NCBI GenBank assembly: GCA_014773175.1
Contig: VXCM01000452.1
Coordinates: forward strand, 1-64,000
Direction of reading: 5' to 3'
Source of the DNA: Lucifuga dentata
Lineage: Eukaryota; Chordata; Actinopteri; Ophidiiformes; Bythitidae
DNA length: 64,000 nt
Positions 48,901 through 59,980 of this stretch are shown here, piece after piece. The notes beneath the pieces are model-generated. The model was given only the letters and a program-made list of their open reading frames with translations, was not told the origin of the DNA and did not search any database. Position numbers and translations under genes: made by a program. Position 1 is the stretch's first letter, and each line of letters begins with the position of its first letter.

Positions 48901-51900
48901 AAAAATTAAAATGCCAGATATTGATATTTCACTGCCTAAAGGCAAGATTGAAGGTGATCTCAATGTTGAGGGTCCTGAGGTTAAAGGGGGAAAATTTAAA
49001 ATGCAGAAATTTGATATTTCATTACCAAAGGTTAATCTGCCAGAGGGTAATATCAGCGTAGAAGGGCCAGAGATCAAGGGTAGAAAACTTGAGATGCCAG
49101 ACATTGATATTTCACTTCCTAAAGGAAAAGCAGAAGGGGGAGTTGAAATTGAGGGACTTGCTGGCAAAGGAGGAAAGTTTCACATGCCTTCAATTGATAT
49201 TTCTCTTCCTAAAATGAAAGGAAAGGAAGCTGATGACAATATTGAGGGACCTAAAATCAAAGGAGGAAAATTCAATGTCCCATCATTTGATGTTTCATTG
49301 CCTAAAATCAAATCACCAGGGGGAGACATCAGCATGCAAGGCCCTGAATTTGAAGGTGGAAAAGTCAACATTCCAAGTGTTGATATATCACTTCCAAAAG
49401 GAAAAGTTGAGGGTGATATAAATGTTGAGGGCCCTGATGTCAAATTTAAAATGCCAAAAACTGATGTTAATCTACCAAAGGTGAATCTCCCAAAGGCTGA
49501 CATCACTGTGGAAGGACCAGATATGAAGGGAAAGATTGAAATGCCAACAATTGATGTTTCACTTCCTAAGGGAAAGGCAGACATAGATATTGATATTGAA
49601 GGACATGCTGGTAAAGGAGGCAAGTTCCACATGCCCTCAGTTAATATCTCTCTTCCAAAAATGAAAGCTAAGGGAGTAGAGTCCAACATTGAAGAACCTG
49701 AAGTCGAGGGTGACAAGTTGAACATGCCATCATTTGATATTTCACTACCTAAAATTAAATCACCTGAAGTAGATGTCAACATTGAGGGTCCTGATGTCAA
49801 AGGAGGAATGTCCAACCTGCCAACAGTTGACATTTCACTTCCCAAAGGAAATTTTGAGGGTGAGCTCAGTGTTGAAGGACCTGAAGGTAAAGAAGGAAAG
49901 TTCAAAATGCCCAAATTTGATGTTTCTTTACCAAAGGTGAATCTCCCAGTGGGTGATGTCAAAATAGAAGGGCCAGAGTTTAAGGGGGGGAAGATTGAGA
50001 TACCAGATATTGATATTTCAGTCCCCAAAGGAAAAGCTAAAGGGAAATTTGATATTGAAGGACATGGTGGTAAAGGAGGCAAGTTTCGTATGCCTTCAGT
50101 TGATTTCTCTCTTCCTAAAATAAAAGCTAAGGGTGCAGAGGTCAATATTGAAGGTCCTGAGCTTAAAGGTGGAAAATTCAACATGCCAAATATAGACATT
50201 TATTCGCCTGAGGGAAAAGCTGAAGTTGACTTCCATATTGAAGATCCTGAGGCAAAAGGAGGAAAATTTAAAATGCCCAAATTTGACATTTCTCTCCCAA
50301 AAGTAAATCTTCCAGAGGGTGCTGGCAAAATGGAAGGACCAGAGATTAAGGGAGGAAAGATTACAGTGCCCACTGCTAATATTTCACTTCCCACAGGAAA
50401 AGTGGAGGGAGATATCAATATCGAAGGACCATCTGGAAAGGGAAAGTTTGATGGGCCTAAGGTTGACCTATCCTTACCAAAAATAAAGCCTGGAGAAGTC
50501 GATGTTGATATCAAGGGTCCTGAGGCTAAAGGTAGCAGGCTCCACATGCCAACACTTGACATCAATGTCCCCAAGTTTAATCTTGATCTCAGCCTCCCCT
50601 CTGGTTTCAAAGACAAAAGCCTCACAGTGGACACCAGCAGTCCTGATGCATCAGGAAGTTTGGAGATGTCTGGCCCTGGCCTCAAAGGAGATGTAAAACC
50701 ACCCAAGGTGAAAGTTAAGGGTACAGACATTGAGACAGATGCCTTCGAAGGTTCTGGTGGATCAATCAAACTTCCCACAGTCAAAATACCCACAGTTGAC
50801 ATCTCAGCTCCTAAGGTGGACCTAGACTTTGGTCTCTCCAAACCTAAAGGGGATGATGTGGAAGTGCAGCTTCTAAAAGCAGAGGGAGGCAGACCTTCTT
50901 CAGGTGGAAGCTTTGAATTGCCTGATATGTCCCTCAAAGTCCCCAGTTTCTCTCTTCCCAGGTTTGGTGGAAAGTCCAAGAGTGGTGATTTGGAAATACC
51001 GAAGGGAGACATTTCCCTCAGTCCACCACATGTGGAAGAAGAGATTAGAGCACCATCTGTAGAGTTTGACGGGGATGGGAAAGTCAAGATGAAGAAGCCC
51101 AAGATCAAAATTCCTTCATTTGGGTTATCCAAAAAGGATACAGAAGTATCAGTGTCTTGCCCAGAGGTGGATGTTAAAATGAAAAAGGGGAAAATAGACA
51201 TTCCTAAGCCAGAAATCAGTGTTGAGAGCCCAGATGATAAACCTAAATACAAAGTGAAATTCCCCAAGTTTAAAATATCATCACCAAAAGGTGTACTACC
51301 AGAGGGTGACATTGATGCTAAACTGGAAGCAGACATGGAAGGAAAGGGTGGTTTCCATGCACCCGATGTCACTATCAAATTGCCAAAGTTCTCCATGCCA
51401 GGGTTTGGCTCTAAAGAGAGAGATTTAGGTAGGCTAAGTGGTGACCATGATGCTAAAGCCAAGGTCAAATTGCCCTCTGTTGAGTTGTCACTACCAGAAG
51501 CTAAAACATCAGAGACAGAGGTTCTTCTCCCCAAAGCTGAAGTGGAGGTCTCTGAAGCTGATGTCAAAGGAAATGAAGGAAACCTCAAAATTCCCAAAAT
51601 GCCAATTCTTGATGTGTCCATCCCCAAAGTAGACTTGGATGTATCCCTGCCAAAAATAAAGCATGACACAAAGATTGAAGGAGAGAGAGGAGAATTCAAG
51701 ATGCCAAACATCAAAATGCCTGATCTTGACTTGTCTCTTCCTAAAGGAAAAACTGGCAACATTGAAGGAGGTGAAATAGGGATTGAAGCTGAGGGAGGGA
51801 AGTTCAAAATGCCTCATATGAAAATGCCAGAGTTCAATATATCTCTGCCTAAAGGAAAGATTGAAGGTCCAGATGTTGAACTAGAGGGAGATACAGGAGG

Positions 51901-54900
51901 CAAATTCAAAATGCCTCACATGAAAATGCCAGATGTTGACATATCTCTGCCTAAAGGAAAGATTGAAGGTCCAGATGTTGAAATAGAGGGAGGCACAGGA
52001 GGGAAGTTCAAAATGCCTCATATGAAAGTGCCAGATTTCAATATATCTCGGCCTAAAGGAAAGATCGAAGGCCCAGATGTTGAACTGGAGGGAGGAACAG
52101 GAGGGAAGATCAAGATGCCTCACATAAAAATGCCAGATGTTGACATATCTCTACCGAAAGGAAAGAATGAAGGTCCAGAGATGGAGATTAAAGAAGAAGG
52201 TGGCAAATTTAAGATGCCACATATCAGCATGCCTTCAATTGATATTTCACTACCAAAAGGAAAAGTTGAAGGTCCAGATGTTGAACTAGACACAGAAGGA
52301 GGTGAAAAATTCAAAATGCCTCATATGACAATGCCAGATTTCAATATATCTCTGCCTAAAGGAAAGATCGAAGGCCCAGATGTTGAACTAGAGGGAGGTA
52401 CAGGAGGCAAATTCAAAATGCCTCACATGAAAATGCCAGATGTTGACATATCTCTGCCTAAAGGAAAGATTGAAGGTCCAGATGTTGAAATAGAGGGAGG
52501 CACAGGAGGGAAGTTCAAAATGCCTCATATGAAAGTGCCAGATTTCAATATATCTCGGCCTAAAGGAAAGATCGAAGGCCCAGATGTTGAACTGGAGGGA
52601 GGAACAGGAGGGAAGATCAAGATGCCTCACATAAAAATGCCAGATGTTGACATATCTCTACCGAAAGGAAAGAATGAAGGTCCAGAGATGGAGATTAAAG
52701 AAGAAGGTGGCAAATTTAAGATGCCACATATCAGCATGCCTTCAATTGATATTTCACTACCAAAAGGAAAAGTTGAAGGTCCAGATGTTGAACTAGACAC
52801 AGAAGGAGGTGAAAAATTCAAAATGCCTCATATGACAATGCCAGATTTCAATATATCTCTGCCTAAAGGAAAGATCGAAGGCCCAGATGTTGAACTAGAG
52901 GGAGGTACAGGAGGCAAATTCAAAATGCCTCACATGAAAATGCCAGATGTTGACATATCTCTGCCTAAAGGAAATACTGAAGGTCCAGATGTTGAACTAG
53001 AGGGAGGCACAGGAGGGAAGTTCAAAATGCCTCGTATGAAAATGCCAGATGTTGATATATCTCTGCCTAAAGGAAAGATTGAAGGTCCAGCGATGGAGAT
53101 AAAAGGAGAAGGTGGCAAATTCAAGATGCCACATATCAGCATGCCTTCAGTTGATATTTCCTTGCCCAAAGGAAAGATTGAAGGTCCAGATGTTGAACTA
53201 GAGGGAGGTACAGGAGGCAAATTCAAAATGCCTCACATGAAAATGCCAGATGTTGACATATCTCTGCCTAAAGGAAATACTGAAGGTCCAGATGTTGAAC
53301 TAGAGGGAGGCACAGGAGGGAAGTTCAAAATGCCTCGTATGAAAATGCCAGATGTTGATATATCTCTGCCTAAAGGAAAGATTGAAGGTCCTGATATGGA
53401 GATAAAAGGAGAAGGTGGCAAATTCAAGATGCCACATATCAGCATGCCATCAGTTGATATTTCCTTGCCAAAAGGAAAGATTGAGGGTCCAGATGTTGAA
53501 CTAGATGCAGAAGGAGGTGGAAAATTCAAAATGCCTCATATGAAAATGCTAGATTTCAATACATCTCTGCCTAAAGGAAAGATCGAAGGTCCAGATGTTG
53601 AAATAGAGGGAGGTACAGGAGGGAAGTTCAAAATGCCTCATATGAAAATGCCAGATGTTGATATATCTCTGCCTAAAGGAAAGATTGAAGGTCCTGAGAT
53701 GGAGATAAAAAGAGAAGGTGGCAAATTCAAGATGCCACATATCAGCATGCCTTCAGTTGACATTTCACTGCCAAAAGGAAAAGTTGAAGGTCCAGATGTT
53801 GAACTAGATGCAGAAGGAGGTGAAAAATTCAAAATGCCTCATATGAAAATGCCAGATTTCAATATATCTCTGCCTAAAGGAAAGATTGAAGGCCCAGATG
53901 TTGAACTGGAGGGAGAAACAGGAGGGAAGTTCAAGATCCCTCACATGAAAATGCCAGATGTTGATATGTCTCTGCCTAAAGGAAAGACTGAAGGTCCTGA
54001 GATGGAAATAAAAGGAGAAGGTGGCAAATTCAAGATGCCACATATCAGCATGCCATCAGTTGATATTTCCTTGCCCAAAGGAAAGATTGAAGGTCCAGAT
54101 GTTGAACTAGATGCAGAAGGAGGTGGAAAATTCAAAATGCCTCATATGAAAATGCCAGATGTTGACATATCTCTGCCTAAAGGAAAGACTGAAGGTCCTG
54201 AGATGGAGATTAAAGGAGAAGGTGGCAAATTCAAGATGCCACATATCAACATGCCATCAGTTGGTATTTCTTTGCCAAAAGGCAAGACTGAAGGTCCAGA
54301 TGTTGAACTAGAGGCAGGTACAGGAGGGAAGTTCAAAATGCCTCATATGAAAATGCCAGATGTTGATATATCTCTGCTGAAAGCAAAGATTGAAGGTCCA
54401 GAGATGGAGATTAAAGGAGAAGGTGGCAAATTCAAGATGCCACATATCAGCATGCCTTCAGTTGATATTTCACTACCAAAAGGAAAAGTTGAAGGTCTGG
54501 ATGTTGAATTAGATGAAGTAGGAGGTGGAAAAGTCAAAATGCCTCATATGAAAATGCCAGATTTCAATATATCTCTGCCTAAAGGAAAGATCGAAGGCCC
54601 AGATGTTGAACTGGAGGGAGGAACAGGAGGGAAGTTCAAAATGCCTCACATGAAAATGCCAGATGTTGACATATCTCTACCTAAAGGAAAGATTGAAGGT
54701 CCAGAGATGGAGATTAAAGGAGAAGGTGGCAAATTCAAGATGCCACATATCAGCATGCCTTCAGTTGATATTTCCTTGCCCAAAGGAAAGATTGAAGGTC
54801 CAGATGTTGAACTAGAGGGAGGCACAGGAGGGAAGTTCAAGATGCCTCATATGAAAATGCCAAATGTTGATATATCTCTGCCTAAAGGAAAGATTGAAGG

Positions 54901-57900
54901 CCCTGAGATGGAGATTAAAGGAGAAAGTGGCCAATTCAAGATGCCACACATCAGCATGCCTTCAGTTGACATTTCACTACGAAAAGGAAAGGTTGAAGGT
55001 CTGGATGTTGAATTAGATGCAGAAGGAGGTGGAAAATTTAAAATGCCTCATATGAAAATGCCAGATTTCAATATATCTCTGCCTAAAGGAAAGATCGAAG
55101 GCCCAGATGTTGAACTAGAGGGAGGAACAGGAGGGAAGTTCAAAATGCCTCACATGAAAATGCCAGATGTTGACATATCTCTACCTAAAGGAAAGATTGA
55201 AGGTCCAGAGATGGAGATTAAAGGAGAAGGTGGCAAATTCAAGATGCCACATATCAGCATGCCGTCAGTTGATATTTCCTTGCCCAAAGGAAAGATTGAA
55301 GGTCCAGATGTTGAACTAGAGGGAGGCACAGGAGGGAAGTTCAAGATGCCTCATATGAAAATGCCAAATGTTGATATATCTCTGCCTAAAGGAAAGATTG
55401 AAGGCCCTGAGATGGAGATTAAAGGAGAAAGTGGCCAATTCAAGATGCCACACATCAGCATGCCTTCAGTTGACATTTCACTACGAAAAGGAAAGGTTGA
55501 AGGTCTGGATGTTGAATTAGATGCAGAAGGAGGTGGAAAATTTAAAATGCCTCATATGAAAATGCCAGATTTCAATATATCTCTGCCTAAAGGAAAGATC
55601 GAAGGCCCAGATGTTGAACTAGAGGGAGGAGCAGGAGGGCAGTTCAAGATGCCTCATATGAAAATGCCAGATGTTGATATATCTCTGCCTAAAGGAAAGA
55701 TTGAAGGTCCAGAGATGGAGATAAAAGGAGAAGGTGGCAAATTCAAGATGCCACATATCAGCATGCCATCAGTTGATATTTCCTTGCCCAAAGGAAAGAT
55801 TGAAGGTCCAGATGTTGAAGTAGAAGGAGGTGCAGCAGGGAAGTTCAAAATGCCTCATATGAAGATGCCTTCAGTTGACATATCTCTGCCTAAAGGAAAG
55901 ATTGAAGGTCCAGAGATGGAGATTAAAGGAGAAGGTGGAAAATTCAACATGCCACACATCAGCATGACACCAGTTGACATTTCACTACCAAAAGGAAAAG
56001 TTGAAGGTCCAGATGTTGAACTACACACAGGAGGGGGAAAATTCAAAATGCCTCATATGAAAATGCCAGAGTTCAATATATCTCTGCCTAAAGGAAAAAT
56101 TGAAGGCCCAGATGTTGAACTGGAGGGGGGTACAGGAGGCAAATTTAAAATGCCTCACATGAAAATGCCAGATGTTGACATATCTCTGCCTAAAGGAAAG
56201 ACTGAAGGTCCAGATGTTGAAATAGAGGGAGGCACAGGAGGGAAGTTCAAGATGCCTCATATGAAAATGCCAGATGTTGATGTATCTTTGCCTAAAGGAA
56301 AGATTGAAGGTCCAGAGATGGAGATAAAAGCAGAAGGTGGCAAATTCAAGATGCCACATATCAGCATGCCTTCAGTTGATATTTCACTACCAAAAGGGNA
56401 GAAGGTGGCAAATTCAAGATGCCACATATCAGCATGCCTTCAGTTGATATTTCACTACCAAAAGGGAAGATTGAAGGTCCAGATGTTGAACTAGAGGGTG
56501 ATGGGGGAGGTAAATTCAAAATGCCTCATATGGAAATGCCAGATGTTGACATATCTCTGCCTAAAGGAAAGATCGAAGGTCCAGATGTTGAACTAGAAGG
56601 AGGCACAGGAGGGAAATTCAAAATACCTCATCTGAAAATGCCGGATGTTGACATAACGCTGCCCAAAGGAAAATCTTGCAAAATTGAAGGACCAAAGCTT
56701 GAGCTTGAGGGAGAGGGAGGGAAATTCCAGATGCCCGGAGTTAAAATGCCAAAAGTGGACATTTCACTTCCCAAAGGTAAAGGTAAAGATATTGAAACAC
56801 CTGCTATAGAGATGGAGGTCACAGGAGGAAAATTCAAAGGAGCAGACATTAAAATTCCAAATGTAGATAAATCAGGTAAAACAGAAATTAATTTACCTAA
56901 TGTTGAGGCAGAAGGGAAGATTGAGGTGACTCAAGTCACGTCACCTGATATAGACCTCAGTGTTGGTTCACCTAATATAGACACAGAAGCTGGTATGGAA
57001 ACTGATTTGCATGTTGAGGGAGTGCACAAGGGTTTGAAATTCAAGATGCCAACAATAGACATCAAAGGACCAAAGGGAGACCTGGAGCTTGATATAGGCC
57101 TTCACAGAGGAGAGGAAAGGAAAGACAAGAAGAAAATTGAACTACCTGACTTGGACCTCAACACAACAGGAAGCAGCAGCAAAGTAAAAGGGCCGAAAGT
57201 AAAAGGAACCAAATTCAAAATTGGAATGCCTAAAATGAAAACCACTGGAGATGCAGCAGTAGAAGTGAAAGTGCCTAAAAAAGAGGACACTGAAGGTGTA
57301 AGTGGTCGAATCAAAGGCAAAAAAACCAAACTTGGCAAAGGAAATGTTGAGTTGCCTGAAGCTGAAGTCAGCGGCCAAGCAAGTGTCTCCCTTCCTGGTA
57401 CTGAATTCTCTGTTCCTTCAATCTCAGTTCAGGATGAAACTCACAATGGACATGCAGGCGACAAAGGTGGTTTGAAACTTCCAGAGCCTGAAGTTACATT
57501 ACCAAGTGTTGATCTGAAGATGAAACAAGGCTCAGGGGCTGAACCCATAACAACAGATGCAAGAAGCAAAATTCCCAGGATTCCAGACATAGACTTTGAT
57601 ATTGGTGCATCACAGGATGATGATGATGAAGATGAAGACAACACACAGCAAGGCAAGAAAATCAAAATCCCTAAGTTTGGTGTCCCATTACCCTCCATCT
57701 CTTCTCCAGAGGGAAGAATGGAAATCTATGGGCCAGAAGTTCGGTATGAGGGCCCTAAAATGCCCAAAGTAAAGAAAGCTGTGTTTGTGATGGTAAATCC
57801 TCCTCAAACAGATCAGGCCACTGAATCCACGGGCCTCCTGAAAGGATACACAGCAGCTGATACTGAAGCAGCAGATCTTAAAGTAAAGATTCCCAAAATC

Positions 57901-59239
57901 AAAATGAAACCAGACTTTGGGAAGTCAGGCTCCAAAGATAAAGGAGACACAAAGGCTGAGGTGAAGGGAGAGGATGGGTCAAAGGGAGGGAAGGTGAAAA
58001 TGCCCACAGTCTCATTTTCTCTTGGAAAATCAGGGTCATTTGATGTCACTCTCAAGAGTGAAGGTTCACGTTCAAGCCTCAATGGTGCAAAAGATACAAG
58101 TCTACACGAAGATTCCAAGGATGATAAAGGGACATTCACTGGTAAAATAAAACTTCCAAAGATGGAATTCACCTCTCCATATGGCAAGATGGGTGGTGGG
58201 GAGGAGCACACAGGCTTTAGTACAAAAGTGGGAAAGGATTCATCACCAGGAAAGGTGGAGGGAGATGCTAAAGTGAAATCAGGAAAGATGTCCTTTGCTG
58301 GCTTCAGTAAGAAGAAGGGAGAAGGGGAAGAAGAGAAAAAAGAGGCAGAGAGAGAACCAACAGGGGATGTGGTGTTCTCTCATGCTAGGACAGAAATTCT
58401 GGACAGGGACAGTTCAGAGTCCCCTTTGGGTTTTTCCATGGAACTTAGCTCAGGAAAATTCCACACCTGGAGCGAAGAGCAGGAGACTGATGAGCAAGAG
58501 TCTTCACCCTGGTTCAAAGTTCCCAAGTTCACACTGAAGCCACACTCCACAGGTAAGGCTAAAGGCAAAGATTCTCCACAACCTGAGATATTTTAAAACT
58601 GAGATACTGACTCTTACAATAGACTGATTCAAAAATTCTATTATTAGAGAAACAGATGGCTTAATTTCTTACTTGAAAAGAATAGTCACAAATCTTAAGG
58701 GATGTTCACATTATTCATTATGATGGGAAAATATCATTTGTGTGCATCTCCTCTATTGTTGTTTATGTGATGTGCTTTTTCTTTGTCCTTTACAATACTT
58801 GATGTATGCATTATTAATATTTCATCTCCTCTGTTTTGTCTCCATTACGTAAGACTAAGTTTCCTTTCACTCTTCATGTCTTCCTATCACCCTTCTTTTT
58901 TCATCTTTGGCTCCTGCTTTCTTCCTCCTCTCCTGTGTTCTCCTTTCTCATCTCCCAGGCTTCCTCCAGATAACCCCAGAGGGTTCTCCTCAGGCCCAGC
59001 AGAGGGGTGAGGTTGGAGGTGAGGCTGATGTTTCTGGATCTTTCTGCCTCCACACCTCAGGCCTTGGCCTCACCACCCAGGAAGTTTCCGAAGAGCACCA
59101 AGTCTCTTCTGCCGAGGAAGGCACTGTCACCATGGTGACCAAGACCACCAGGATCACCCGGCAAATGGTTACCACAGAAACACGGACAGGTGAATCTTCC
59201 ACAACGGCTACTCACCAGCTGTCAGAATTCAACGACTGA
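39678..59239 (+). CDS. prx: Periaxin, giant fish form with AHNAK-like repeats
   Basis: Coding exons: 39678-39733, 40511-40618, 42030-42155, 42918-43089, 44165-44358, 44485-44720, 44950-58552 and 58959-59239. After removal of 68 artificial bases at the 56399 N-join the exons sum in frame to 4,901 residues plus TGA, without the still missing start exon. Order: Ser/Pro/Gln-rich extension, PDZ domain (about 42945-44280), Lys/Arg-rich segment (44485-44600), [10 protein letters not shown] motif, AHNAK-like repeats (about 45.3-56.8 kb), acidic and Ser-rich tail. The PDZ core ([50 protein letters not shown]) matches mammalian L-periaxin almost position by position. Mammalian L-periaxin dimerises through its PDZ domain and links DRP2-dystroglycan and beta4 integrin to the Schwann-cell cortex; the same role here is inferred. 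AHNAK has similar repeats but a different PDZ sequence. An internal start at ATG 42927 would give a mammalian-like N-terminus. Confidence 0.9.
40511..40618 (+). CDS. prx: prx N-terminal extension exon B
   Basis: Exactly 36 codons in phase 0, reading [15 protein letters not shown] and ending ESPERV. It is Ser/Pro/Lys-rich and probably disordered. The donor is GTGAGA, immediately followed by a (CA)n tract. No homologous segment exists before the PDZ domain in human periaxin as I know it. Confidence 0.65.
40622..40658. repeat. (CA)n abutting the prx 40618 donor
   Basis: CA tract begins within the donor context GTGAGACACACAC. Confidence 0.95.
41047..41195. repeat. (ATTT)n tract with assembly duplication around N 41114
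   Basis: 67-nt copies at 41047-41113 and 41115-41181 each include the start of an (ATTT)n run, so the true microsatellite length is unknown. Confidence 0.88.
42030..42155 (+). CDS. prx: prx N-terminal extension exon C, short helix
   Basis: Exactly 42 codons in phase 0, with donor ATG/GTAAAC. It begins [19 protein letters not shown], a charged amphipathic segment likely to form a helix or short coiled coil, then runs into an acidic linker. It is in phase with the PDZ exon, and could be skipped without a frame change. Confidence 0.65.
42863..42914. repeat. (TG)n abutting the prx PDZ acceptor
   Basis: 52-bp TG tract directly followed by TCAG and the exon at 42918. Confidence 0.97.
42918..43089 (+). 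CDS. prx: prx PDZ exon 1
   Basis: Encodes the first half of the PDZ domain: [12 protein letters not shown], then [15 protein letters not shown] and [13 protein letters not shown]. The acceptor CAG directly follows a 52-bp (TG)n tract. In-frame ATGs at 42927 and 42954 could serve as starts if a noncoding exon splices here directly. Confidence 0.92.
43208..43800. mobile_element. Palindromic MITE family, copy H inside the prx PDZ intron
   Basis: Starts TTTAAAGGACAATATCATCC and ends GGTATGGTCCTTTAAA. It occupies over half of the 1,075-nt intron that separates the two PDZ exons. Confidence 0.7.
44165..44358 (+). CDS. prx: prx PDZ exon 2
   Basis: Encodes the second half of the PDZ domain ([20 protein letters not shown], then [10 protein letters not shown]) and the linker ending KAKMAKM. 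It ends at the same codon position where human L- and S-periaxin diverge (KVAKL). The following intron is only 126 nt. Confidence 0.93.
44359..44403 (+). CDS. prx: Possible S-periaxin tail by intron retention
   Basis: Reading through the donor GTAATG adds 14 residues ([14 protein letters not shown]) before TGA at 44401-44403, giving a PDZ-only protein. In mammals S-periaxin is made by retaining an intron after the PDZ domain at the equivalent codon. Retention here is inferred, not shown. Confidence 0.35.
   Translation, partial: VMVKLNYNSFSRAR
44485..44720 (+). CDS. prx: prx basic-segment exon
   Basis: Begins [19 protein letters not shown] and continues through [10 protein letters not shown], a strongly basic stretch in the position of the mammalian periaxin nuclear-localisation region. 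The later [10 protein letters not shown] matches human VDVEFSFPKF. The exon joins the giant exon through a split Arg codon (AG/G). Confidence 0.92.
44950..58552 (+). CDS. prx: prx giant repeat exon
   Basis: One exon of about 13.6 kb. Four parts: (1) entry segment 44950-45900; (2) first array about 45.9-50.5 kb, units of roughly 35-38 residues around KFKMPxFDISLPK, grouped into supra-units of about 355-460 bp marked by [22 protein letters not shown] copies; (3) less regular middle 50.5-51.7 kb containing KFSMPGFG and PSFGLSKK motifs; (4) second array 51.7-56.8 kb of 33-34 residue units such as [20 protein letters not shown], then a non-repeat tail with an acidic DDDDEDED run near 57620. The 67-nt duplication plus N at 56332-56466 breaks the frame in the raw sequence; collapsing one copy and the N restores it. 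Repeats of this kind form extended filament-like linkers in AHNAK and periaxin. Confidence 0.92.
45900..50500 (+). repeat. Coding tandem array, older and more diverged
   Basis: Units centre on (F/I)DISLPK. The marker KFKMPKFD(I/V)[12 protein letters not shown] copies begin near 48178, 48646, 49000, 49445, 49903 and 50262, giving supra-units of about 355-468 bp (three or four subunits). Divergence between copies is clearly higher than in the downstream array. Confidence 0.8.
51690..56760 (+). repeat. Coding tandem array, 99-102 bp units with higher-order periods
   Basis: Units of 33-34 codons alternate between [24 protein letters not shown] and [24 protein letters not shown] members. By length about 49 units fit. 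Blocks of 507 bp (about 51893 onwards repeated at 52400), 303 bp (52930 and 53233) and 504 bp (54562, 55066 and 55570) are nearly identical by eye, so whole groups of units were copied recently. Confidence 0.9.
56332..56466. repeat. Assembly duplication around N 56399, in the prx coding exon
   Basis: Identical 67-nt copies at 56332-56398 and 56400-56466. Copy plus N adds 68 nt, which shifts the prx frame; removing them rejoins the frames exactly. Confidence 0.92.
58553..58596 (+). CDS. prx: prx alternative read-through C-terminus
   Basis: If the donor at 58553 (ACAG/GTAAGG) is not used, the frame continues for a short tail [14 protein letters not shown] and stops at 58594-58596. The protein would then have 4,822 residues from the first traced exon. 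The spliced form is favoured because the downstream exon is open and the donor is strong. Confidence 0.5.
58959..59239 (+). CDS. prx: prx C-terminal exon
   Basis: Acceptor CTCCCAG/GC follows a pyrimidine-rich tract and keeps the frame: HSTG then [13 protein letters not shown], and later [19 protein letters not shown], ending QLSEFND-TGA. Low stop density, codon use and the 406-nt intron with good signals support a real exon. I do not know a defined domain here. Confidence 0.8.
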
Positions 59240-59671
59240 GGATGCTGTAGCAATTGCTGAAACTTCTCTAATTTCTTTTCTTTTGTGAGGTTGCAGTGTT
59301 GTAAACTAAGCCTGCAACATGGCAAATTTCTATAAAATGTACTTTTTAAATTTTTTATCTAAATAGATGAGATATGAATGTAATGGAAAGCAATGGCATT
59401 TTATCAAACGTCATTCTCATCATTATCAGAACAGAGTAATATATACTGCCCTTTTTTCATTTTAAATGTGACTGTTTTTTGTTACTGTTTTGTTAGTTTA
59501 GTCCTGATGATTATTTATCAGATTTTGTTTGGTTTAAAGATTTTATTCTGAATGTAAACATGTTTGATTGTTTAATTATTTATTGTGTTGTTTGTCCTGC
59601 TGAAAGGCGTCATTCACTTTCATATTAATTCGCATCAAGGCATTTGACATGACTTTATGATTAGCTCAAAA

Positions 59672-59677
59672 AATAAA
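59672..59677 (+). terminator. prx candidate polyA signal
   Basis: First canonical AATAAA after the prx stop, about 430 nt downstream. Confidence 0.5.
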
Positions 59678-59980
59678 TCATTTTAAAACCACTACAGCAT
59701 ACACCAGCATTATATTTCTGTAATTATATCTATTTTATTGCATGTTTAAAGCAGTACCCTTCAAAATATGTAATTATTTTCATATGTATTAAGAGTAGGG
59801 AGTTGAAATATTTTTTTGACATGATGTCCTATTTTGTTCGTCATAAAGGAAAAGTGTGAGCTTTTGAGTTTAATTTTCTGCCAAAGTTTTACATTTTAAG
59901 CATTTAGGCAGTGCTGTTACATAGACAGATTCATGAGCAGGTAGACAGTTATGTGTCAGGTTCAAAGACATAACTTTGAA

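Noticed and set aside
50200..51807. 535-codon antisense open frame and similar ones under the prx exon
   Set aside because: They mirror the sense repeats, have no domain, no splice context, and their composition follows from sense codon use.
51690..56760. Regularly spaced repeats as a CRISPR-like or satellite array
   Set aside because: The units are coding, in frame throughout, and part of a spliced vertebrate gene.
44950..58552. Naming the giant repeat gene ahnak
   Set aside because: Repeat units resemble AHNAK, but the PDZ exons ([26 protein letters not shown]), the basic exon with [10 protein letters not shown] and the link to pld3 match periaxin; repeats are a poor guide to orthology.
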